Assembly: GCA_013694885.1 (NCBI GenBank)
Contig: JACDBO010000436.1
Span: forward strand, 1 to 5,475
Reading direction: 5' to 3'
Length of the DNA: 5,475 nt
Source of the DNA: Chloroflexia bacterium
Lineage (GTDB): Bacteria > Chloroflexota > Chloroflexia > Thermomicrobiales > UBA6265
The position numbers were made by a program, and so were the translations under genes. Below are positions 1-5,475 of this stretch, piece by piece (positions within the stretch are counted from its first letter, which is position 1; every line of letters starts with the position of its first letter). The notes under the pieces were generated by a model that was given only the letters and a program-made list of their open reading frames with translations, ran no database searches and was not told where the DNA came from.

Positions 1-420
1 CGACTAACCTGGGTACAGGGAGAGGCGCTGCGCGAGGCCAAGCAGGTGCTCGCCTTCGAGGCGACCGCGCTCGCCCACGGCATCTCGGCGGCGGAAGCGG
101 CGCGGGAGGGCGCCAGGGCCCTCTTCTCCCGACACCGCGAAGTCAATGCAGACGCGATGGTTGAGGATGCAACTATCCCAACGACGGAGATTCCGGCTGC
201 CGAGATCGCGGCCGGACTGACCGTGGCCGATGCGTTCATCCGTGCCGAGCTGGCTAAGTCTCGCGGTGAGGTGCGCCGTCTCGCCCAGCAGGGCGGCCTC
301 TCGGTCGATGACGAGCGGATCGCCGATGTCGATGTGCCGTTCCGCGAGGTCATGGCCGGCAGAGGCGCGTTGCTGCTGCGCGCCGGCAAAAAGCGCTTCC
401 GGCGCGTGGTCTCGAGCTAG
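1..420 (+). CDS. tyrS: Tyrosine--tRNA ligase, C-terminal part (5' end outside window)
   Basis: This is the last 139 residues of a bacterial tyrosyl-tRNA synthetase, the cytoplasmic enzyme that charges tRNA-Tyr. The frame is open from the first base, so the true start lies upstream; the GTG at 46 is internal. Residues 11-43 (REAKQVLAFEATALAHG onward, ending ARALFS) match the helical anticodon-binding region of TyrRS, comparable to the LATEVTRLVHGEE...LF segment of the E. coli enzyme. Residues about 72-139 form the S4-like RNA-binding domain: a KSRGEVRRLAQQGGLSVDDE core, then RGALLLRAGKKRFRRVV, where the final GKK plus aromatic/basic tail is characteristic of the family. The class I catalytic motifs (HIGH, KMSKS) would lie outside the window and cannot be checked. 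The stop is TAG at 418-420, followed by a candidate terminator. Family identification is confident; organism-specific details are not. Confidence 0.9.
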   Translation, partial: RLTWVQGEALREAKQVLAFEATALAHGISAAEAAREGARALFSRHREVNADAMVEDATIPTTEIPAAEIAAGLTVADAFIRAELAKSRGEVRRLAQQGGLSVDDERIADVDVPFREVMAGRGALLLRAGKKRFRRVVSS

Positions 421-452
421 CCCGTTCCATCGGACGTGCAGCCGCGTTGTCC

Positions 453-481
453 CGAGCCGACTCTAGCCGGCTCGTCGTTTT
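453..481 (+). terminator. Probable intrinsic terminator of tyrS
   Basis: A perfect 7-bp inverted repeat, CGAGCCG (453-459) and CGGCTCG (468-474), encloses an 8-nt loop and is followed by TCGTTTT (475-481). It starts 33 nt after the tyrS stop codon, in the space between two convergent genes. The T-tract is short and interrupted, so termination may be partial. No comparable T-run lies on the other side, so it probably does not serve the opposing gene. Confidence 0.6.
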
Positions 482-558
482 AGCCCGGTGCTTTGGGCGC
501 CAGGCGTCGGCGACGCTGGTCCTGTGGTTGGTGCCCCGCGCAAGGACACCTCGTCCGA

Positions 559-1644
559 CTAAGAGATGTGCGCCCCGCGCGTGTTGACGTAGACCGCGTA
601 GATGGACTGACTGGCGGTGATCATCAGGCGATTGCGCTTCGGGCCGCCGAAGACGAAGTTGGACGTCGTCTCCGGGAGCTGGATATGCCCGATGCGCTCA
701 CCCTCAGGCGTGAAACAGTGCACGCCGTCGAAGCCGTACCCGGTCCAGGCGCCGGAGGCCCAGATGTTGCCGTCGATGTCGGCGCGCACGGCGTCCGGCC
801 CGACTTTCGTGCCATCTACCAAAATCTCGGTGAACTGGCGACCGTTCGCCAGTTGGGCCTCGTTGACGATGTCGAATACTTTGATGTCCCTCGCCCCTTC
901 GCCGGTGTCCACGATGTAGAGCTTCGTGTAATCGTGGGAGAAGCAGAGGCCATTGGGCGCCACGACCTCGTCGGTGACCCGCTCGACCCCGCCGCCGCCG
1001 ATGCGGTAGACGGCGTTCGGGTGGTAGAGCTCGCCAGGGTTGCCCTCGTAGCCACCGACGGGTTGCGTGCCGTAGGGCGGGTCGGTGAACCAGATACTCC
1101 CGTTGGGGTGGACGACGACGTCGTTGGGTGAGTTGAATGGCTTGCCCTCGAACAGGTCAGCCAGTACGGTCGTGGTGCCGTCGTGCTCGTAGCGCACGAC
1201 CCGGCGATTGCCATGCTGGCAGGAAATCTGGCGTCCCTGCCAGTCGAAGGTGTTGCCGTTGCTGTTCCCCGACGGGTTGCGGAAGACGCTGACGTGGCCG
1301 TCGTCCTCCAGCCAGCGGAGTTGACGGTCGTTGGGGATGTCGCTCCACAAGAAGTAGCGTCCCACCGCGTTCCAGGCTGGCCCCTCCAACCAGAGCCCTC
1401 CCGTCCAGAGGCGCTGGATTGCCGAGTTGCCGACCTTGTACTTGTCGAATGCGGGGGTGACCGCGACAACATCCTGATCCGGATAGTGGACCGGCGATGC
1501 CTGCGGACCGTAGTCACGCCCCTCCTGAGTCCGGGCCACAAAGGGAGCCAGCGCCGTCGCGCCGGCCATCACCGCGGCCGCCTTGACGAGCGTGCGCCGG
1601 CCTACCGACGTGCCATTCCGCTGATCCGCCGATTGATTCGCCAT
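559..1644 (-). CDS. Tat-exported SMP-30/gluconolactonase-like protein
   Basis: A 361-residue protein of the SMP-30/gluconolactonase/LRE beta-propeller family, members of which hydrolyse sugar lactones or related esters using a bound divalent metal. The N-terminus carries a twin-arginine signal: polar n-region, GRRTLVKAA at 15-23 (R16, R17), then a hydrophobic Ala-rich stretch to about residue 36, so export across the membrane is predicted. By family pattern the metal ligands are E87 (LEGPAW), N231 (APNGLCF) and D284 (GPDAVRADIDGNIW), with N174 (NSPNDVVVHPNG) near the substrate site. Repeated blade motifs include GSIWFTDPPYG (182-192) and GNIWASG (292-298). The ATG at 1644 is chosen because AGGAGG (1653-1658) lies 8 nt upstream and the Tat motif follows; an in-frame ATG at 1749 would add 35 unlike residues. 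The gene converges on tyrS. The substrate cannot be read from sequence. Confidence 0.88.
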   Translation of the reverse strand: MANQSADQRNGTSVGRRTLVKAAAVMAGATALAPFVARTQEGRDYGPQASPVHYPDQDVVAVTPAFDKYKVGNSAIQRLWTGGLWLEGPAWNAVGRYFLWSDIPNDRQLRWLEDDGHVSVFRNPSGNSNGNTFDWQGRQISCQHGNRRVVRYEHDGTTTVLADLFEGKPFNSPNDVVVHPNGSIWFTDPPYGTQPVGGYEGNPGELYHPNAVYRIGGGGVERVTDEVVAPNGLCFSHDYTKLYIVDTGEGARDIKVFDIVNEAQLANGRQFTEILVDGTKVGPDAVRADIDGNIWASGAWTGYGFDGVHCFTPEGERIGHIQLPETTSNFVFGGPKRNRLMITASQSIYAVYVNTRGAHIS

Positions 1645-1652
1645 GGGTGCTG

Positions 1653-1658
1653 CCTCCT
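1653..1658 (-). promoter_or_regulatory. Ribosome binding site fixing the SMP-30 gene start
   Basis: Read on the minus strand this is AGGAGG, a full anti-16S match, placed 8 nt before the ATG at 1644-1642. It rules in favour of the internal start rather than the longer reading frame beginning at 1749. Confidence 0.85.
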
Positions 1659-1816
1659 GTGCGTCGCGAACCAAACCTCTCCCCGGCGAGACCCCGCAAA
1701 GGTGACTGGACATCGCCGCACGTCGCGCCACTCTCCATCTCGTCCACATGTGAGGTCAGTGCGGCCTTTGGAAATGCTTTGTACCGCCGACACGCATGTT
1801 GAAGTGGCCCACCGCG

Positions 1817-1825
1817 ATTGTAGCA
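1817..1825 (-). promoter_or_regulatory. Candidate extended -10 promoter for the SMP-30 gene
   Basis: On the minus strand this reads TGCTACAAT: a TACAAT -10 box (5 of 6 matches to TATAAT) with the TG of an extended -10 element. No good -35 box is seen; the hexamer 17 bp upstream, GCGACG, matches only 3 of 6. Extended -10 promoters can work with a weak -35. Transcription would start near 1810, giving a leader of about 165 nt before the ATG at 1644. This is motif-based inference only. Confidence 0.4.
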
Positions 1826-1881
1826 CCGGCAGTCCCCCACGTCGCCGTCGTTATTCGCTCAACCAAGATTGTGCCTGGTTG

Positions 1882-1887
1882 TATAAT
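1882..1887 (+). promoter_or_regulatory. Perfect TATAAT -10 box, plus strand
   Basis: A consensus TATAAT hexamer stands out in otherwise GC-rich DNA. The hexamer 17 bp upstream, TCAACC at 1859-1864, matches TTGACA at only 3 positions. The predicted start point, about 1893-1895, falls exactly at the left arm of a perfect inverted repeat. It could drive a small RNA or a long leader for the gene at 2247, and would run antisense to the broken gene between them. The mirror-image A/T stretch could also act on the minus strand. Confidence 0.35.
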
Positions 1888-1891
1888 GATT

Positions 1892-1965
1892 ACGACCCTC
1901 CTGGTGGGAGAATGGCCCCCCACGCCTGCGGGAGAGCCCTGTGGAGGTCAGCGGGGGAGGGTCGT
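1892..1965. repeat. 10-bp perfect inverted repeat enclosing 54 nt (possible structured RNA)
   Basis: ACGACCCTCC at 1892-1901 is perfectly complementary to GGAGGGTCGT at 1956-1965, and a U-G pair (1902/1955) could extend the stem. In plus-strand RNA the interior can form a 5-bp stem, 1904-1908 with 1919-1923, and a small GGG-AGAG-CCC hairpin at 1930-1939, giving a branched fold. A TATAAT box ends 4 nt before the left arm. No T-run follows on either strand, so it is not a classical terminator. I do not recognise the signal recognition particle RNA core, tmRNA, or any riboswitch consensus. It may be a small RNA, a 3' structure of the neighbouring minus-strand remnant, or the ends of a small element. 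The repeat is seen directly; its role is unknown. Confidence 0.55.
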
Positions 1966-2254
1966 CACATTCGGTGTGCATAGAAGATTGCGTCGTTCTC
2001 GACAGCCATTTCGGGTCTTCACGTCCGCTTCCACCGAGGTCGCCGTTCGGTCGAAGATTGAGGTGAACTAGGAAGACCTGCTTCCCTTTGGCGGCCAGGT
2101 AACCTACGACATAAGCCCGTGTACCCGGAGCTTCGTCTGGACTCGATGGGCGTTTAGCGTCCTTGATGCAACAGACGATTTCGCCGTGTGCAGCACGCTC
2201 AAGGTACTGTCCCTCGTTGAAACGTGATCGTAGTTCGGAGTTGGAGATGGGCAA
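1965..2254 (-). pseudogene. Small conserved hypothetical gene broken by a -1 frameshift
   Basis: From the TTG at 2254 the minus strand encodes ELRSRFNEGQYLERAAHGE, later APGTRAYVVGYLAAKGKQV and HLNLRPNGDLGGSGREDPKW. This resembles a family of roughly 90-110 residue proteins of unknown function whose ends read like GTR..V.Y.D..G..VA.VHQYLRPDG..GGSGRPDPKWL, followed by a short aromatic tail; that comparison is from memory. In the given frame the tail is replaced by unrelated residues running on to 1859. Moving back one base after codon CTG (2005-2003) gives VENDAIFYAHRM and a TGA at 1967-1965, a natural family-like ending, so one base appears to be missing near 2003-2006. The reconstructed product is about 96 residues. 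No Shine-Dalgarno sequence precedes the TTG, no in-frame ATG exists, and the frame closes upstream at 2300-2302, so the 5' end may also be damaged. A sequencing error would equally explain the shift. Confidence 0.6.
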
Positions 2255-2564
2255 CCGCGGGAACGCATACGCCGAGTCAGTTGAGCGTGATCTGCGCGGT
2301 CATCTCAACGGACTCGTCACTGGCTCGTTATCCCTCCAAGGTTTTCAACAGTGGCTGATGGACAACGAAACGCTTATCGAGGATCGAGCGTCGCCAGAAC
2401 TCTACGACGATGTCGTCCAGGTCGAGCACATCCTGGCAGAGTACACCGGCGGACATATCGCCGCGGCCGTCGCCATCGCCGAGATCGCCAGGGCCACCGG
2501 CGAGAGGATCGAGGTATTGCCCAGATCAAACGCCAAAGCGCGTCCAACGAGCCTCCTAGGATGA
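2247..2564 (+). CDS. Small hypothetical protein
   Basis: A 105-residue soluble, acidic protein that I cannot name. The ATG at 2247 is preferred over an upstream in-frame ATG at 2163 because GGAG (2237-2240) sits 6 nt before it, and because the preceding 28 residues look non-coding and overlap the antisense remnant. Visible pattern: a charged N-terminus, SLSLQGFQQWLMDNE (27-41), DDVVQVEHILAEYTGGH (54-70), an Ala/Ile-rich helix to about 83, then a polar tail. The SLx(2)F(x)2W followed by a VExxLAEYTxGH block resembles short uncharacterised proteins I recall from Chloroflexota and Actinobacteria, where it appears alone or beside small unknown genes. No signal peptide, membrane segment, helix-turn-helix or cysteine cluster is seen. 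Its start overlaps the start region of the minus-strand remnant by 8 bp. Coding is likely; function is unknown. Confidence 0.68.
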   Translation: MGNRGNAYAESVERDLRGHLNGLVTGSLSLQGFQQWLMDNETLIEDRASPELYDDVVQVEHILAEYTGGHIAAAVAIAEIARATGERIEVLPRSNAKARPTSLLG

Positions 2565-2621
2565 CTCAAATACGCATGCTTCGCTGGCTTCGGTGTTCAA
2601 TCCATTGCTGATATGCGGCGC

Positions 2622-3503
2622 TCACCGTTCCCGCTGCCCTTGGATCGTGGCGAGTTCGACGGGGGCGCCGGTCTCGGCTGAGCGCAACCCGGCATGGAGG
2701 ATGGCGAGGATCTCGAGCGTCTCCTCCCGCTTGATGGGTGCGCGGCCGGTCGCGATCATGCGCAGGACGGCGGCTATCGTGGCGCGGTAGAAACCGTCAA
2801 CGTCCTCGATCTCGGTACGGTCCCAGCCATGCTCGCCGTAGCAAGTGAGCTGGAAGAGATAGCCCGCGTCACGCAGCGTCTGGACGATGGCCGTCGGGCC
2901 GTCCTCGTAGCCAATGACCGCGATGTCGCGCTGAGGGAAGGCGTGGCGGTGGACCCAGGTCGCGCCGGTGCCGAGCACCGCGACAAGCTGCTCGACGGCG
3001 TGGACGCCGTAGTAGTACCAGTCGCCCGGACTTGTGCTGACGACCGAGCTGAGCGCGCCGAGGTCGGGCAGGCGCACGCGGAGGTCGGTCAACTCGGCGG
3101 CGTAGCGCAGGGCGGAGCAGCTCATCAGCGGCGCGTCGTGGCGGGCGGCGAGGTCGAAGAGGGCGACCGCGTCTTCGTAGTGCAGCGTCATCGGCTTGTC
3201 GATGAAGGTCGGAACGCCGGCGGTGAGATAAGGTCGCGCTAAATCCGCGTGGGTCGCGCCGCCACCGGTGTCGTCGACGATCAGCACCGCGTCGATGTCC
3301 TCGACCATGCTCGCCGGCTCAGCAACGACCGTTGGAATGCCGTAGACCTCGGCCAGAAGATCGGCCCTGGCCCGGTCGTCGCCCCAGAGGGCCACGATCT
3401 TGCCGCCCTCGATCTCCGGTGGTTGCTCGCCCGTGCCGTTGAAGACGCGCGCGAACGCCTCCGCGTGGGAGGTGTTAACGCCGACTAACCCGAGTCGTGC
3501 CAC
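2622..3503 (-). CDS. Gfo/Idh/MocA family oxidoreductase
   Basis: A 293-residue NAD(P)-dependent dehydrogenase of the glucose-fructose oxidoreductase / inositol dehydrogenase / MocA family, cytoplasmic with no signal peptide. The N-terminal Rossmann fold begins at residue 3 with LGLVGVNTSHAEAF (GxxGxN at 5-10). IVALWGDD (36-43) is the second strand, IDAVLIVDD (70-78) follows, and FIDKPMTL (100-107) corresponds to the family's EKP motif with Asp in place of Glu; K103 is the conserved lysine. The C-terminal domain includes GDWYYYGVHAVEQLVAVLG (160-178), with H168 in the position expected of the catalytic histidine, and a terminal helix pair ending SAETGAPVEL. It is shorter than typical 330-390 residue members. 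Start choice: GTG at 3503, preceded on the minus strand by AAAGGGG (3512-3518) with 8-nt spacing and aligned with the Rossmann strand; a longer frame to 3710 would run antisense into acnA. The substrate is probably a sugar, polyol or related compound, but cannot be assigned. Confidence 0.85.
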   Translation of the reverse strand: MARLGLVGVNTSHAEAFARVFNGTGEQPPEIEGGKIVALWGDDRARADLLAEVYGIPTVVAEPASMVEDIDAVLIVDDTGGGATHADLARPYLTAGVPTFIDKPMTLHYEDAVALFDLAARHDAPLMSCSALRYAAELTDLRVRLPDLGALSSVVSTSPGDWYYYGVHAVEQLVAVLGTGATWVHRHAFPQRDIAVIGYEDGPTAIVQTLRDAGYLFQLTCYGEHGWDRTEIEDVDGFYRATIAAVLRMIATGRAPIKREETLEILAILHAGLRSAETGAPVELATIQGQRER

Positions 3504-3574
3504 GATACCTGCCCCTTTCCACCTACTTGCTCCGCACCGTCGGACCAAACGGCGCGGAGACGAAGCGGTTGCCA

Positions 3575-3580
3575 TAGAAT
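3575..3580 (+). promoter_or_regulatory. Candidate -10 box for acnA
   Basis: TAGAAT lies in the 136-bp space between the divergent oxidoreductase and acnA starts. No convincing -35 hexamer is present 16-18 bp upstream. Transcription would begin near 3587, giving a leader of about 53 nt. The same A/T patch reads TATTCT on the minus strand (3581-3576), so it could also serve the divergent gene. Weak, motif-only evidence. Confidence 0.28.
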
Positions 3581-3597
3581 AGCGGGTATGCACCGCG

Positions 3598-3615
3598 GCG
3601 GGCGCCGTCGCCCGC
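3598..3615 (+). other. 7-bp GC hairpin in the acnA leader
   Basis: GCGGGCG (3598-3604) and CGCCCGC (3609-3615) are perfectly complementary around a CCGT loop. The hairpin ends 9 nt before the AAGGGAG ribosome binding site (3625-3631) of acnA. It does not contain the CAGUG loop of iron-responsive elements and has no following T-run. It could influence mRNA stability or initiation, or be a chance pairing in GC-rich DNA. Confidence 0.35.
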
Positions 3616-3639
3616 GACCACGACAAGGGAGCCCCACCG

Positions 3640-5475
<1,836 letters not shown>

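Larger units (their letters stand above)
1645..1964. other. Stretch without a supported gene, containing promoter signals and an inverted repeat
   Basis: These 320 bases lie between the SMP-30 start and the broken small gene. Open frames crossing the stretch have no recognisable protein character. What I see is the SMP-30 ribosome binding site, a minus-strand extended -10 box at 1817-1825, a perfect plus-strand TATAAT at 1882-1887, and an inverted repeat beginning at 1892. The leader from the predicted minus-strand promoter to the SMP-30 ATG would be about 165 nt. I found no known riboswitch core in it. Confidence 0.6.

Noticed and set aside
500..519. Imperfect hairpin downstream of the SMP-30 stop as its terminator
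   Set aside because: The stem carries a bulge and no T-run follows on the minus strand.
493..1131. 212-residue plus-strand open frame antisense to the SMP-30 gene
   Set aside because: It mirrors the codon periodicity of a well-supported minus-strand gene in GC-rich DNA, its product has no recognisable family features, and no ribosome binding site precedes it.
1642..1749. Longer start of the SMP-30 gene at ATG 1749
   Set aside because: The extra 35 residues would precede the twin-arginine signal, and the internal ATG has an AGGAGG at ideal spacing.
1892..1965. Inverted repeat as an intrinsic terminator or as signal recognition particle RNA
   Set aside because: There is no T-tract after either arm, the 54-nt interior is too long for a terminator loop, and the conserved GGAAGG/AGCAG apical core of the particle RNA is absent.
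1183..1983. 266-residue plus-strand open frame running across the SMP-30 gene start and its upstream region
   Set aside because: Arg/Pro/His-rich composition without domain motifs; it crosses the lactonase signal peptide, its ribosome binding site and the inverted repeat.

Overview
The window is 5,475 bp of GC-rich bacterial DNA. The protein sequences (a bacterial-type TyrRS tail, an AcnA-type aconitase with a long acidic linker, a Tat-exported SMP-30 lactonase) and the small hypothetical genes suggest a high-GC environmental bacterium. A Chloroflexota lineage near Thermomicrobia/Sphaerobacter is my best guess, but an actinobacterium is not excluded. This placement is inference from sequence style, not a database result.

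Layout from left to right. The 3' end of tyrS (+) enters from the left edge and stops at 420, followed by a good candidate intrinsic terminator. It converges on a minus-strand gene for a Tat-secreted SMP-30/gluconolactonase-like beta-propeller protein (559-1644), which has a strong AGGAGG ribosome binding site and a plausible extended -10 promoter about 170 bp upstream of its start. Positions 1645-1964 contain no convincing gene. They do hold a perfect plus-strand TATAAT box followed directly by a 10-bp perfect inverted repeat enclosing 54 nt, which could encode a structured small RNA. Next is a broken minus-strand small gene (about 1965-2254) whose conserved C-terminus is recovered only by a -1 frame change. 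It overlaps head-to-head by 8 bp with an intact small plus-strand hypothetical gene (2247-2564). A minus-strand Gfo/Idh/MocA-type oxidoreductase (2622-3503, GTG start) follows. Diverging from it is acnA (3640 to the right edge), encoding the first 612 residues of aconitate hydratase with all three iron-sulfur cysteines present.

Functionally, tyrS and acnA are core genes for translation and the TCA cycle. The SMP-30 lactonase and the Gfo/Idh/MocA dehydrogenase are both typical of sugar or sugar-acid catabolism and share a strand. They are about 1 kb apart, lie in different transcription units, and are predicted to act in different compartments, so a shared pathway is only a possibility. The 1.75-2.6 kb stretch reads as an accessory patch: small genes of unknown function, one decayed, looser codon use and visibly more A/T than its flanks.

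The observations most worth a second look are the frameshifted conserved small gene, the TATAAT-plus-inverted-repeat unit beside it, and the roughly 70-residue linker insertion in AcnA that carries an ESFPASDPP motif.
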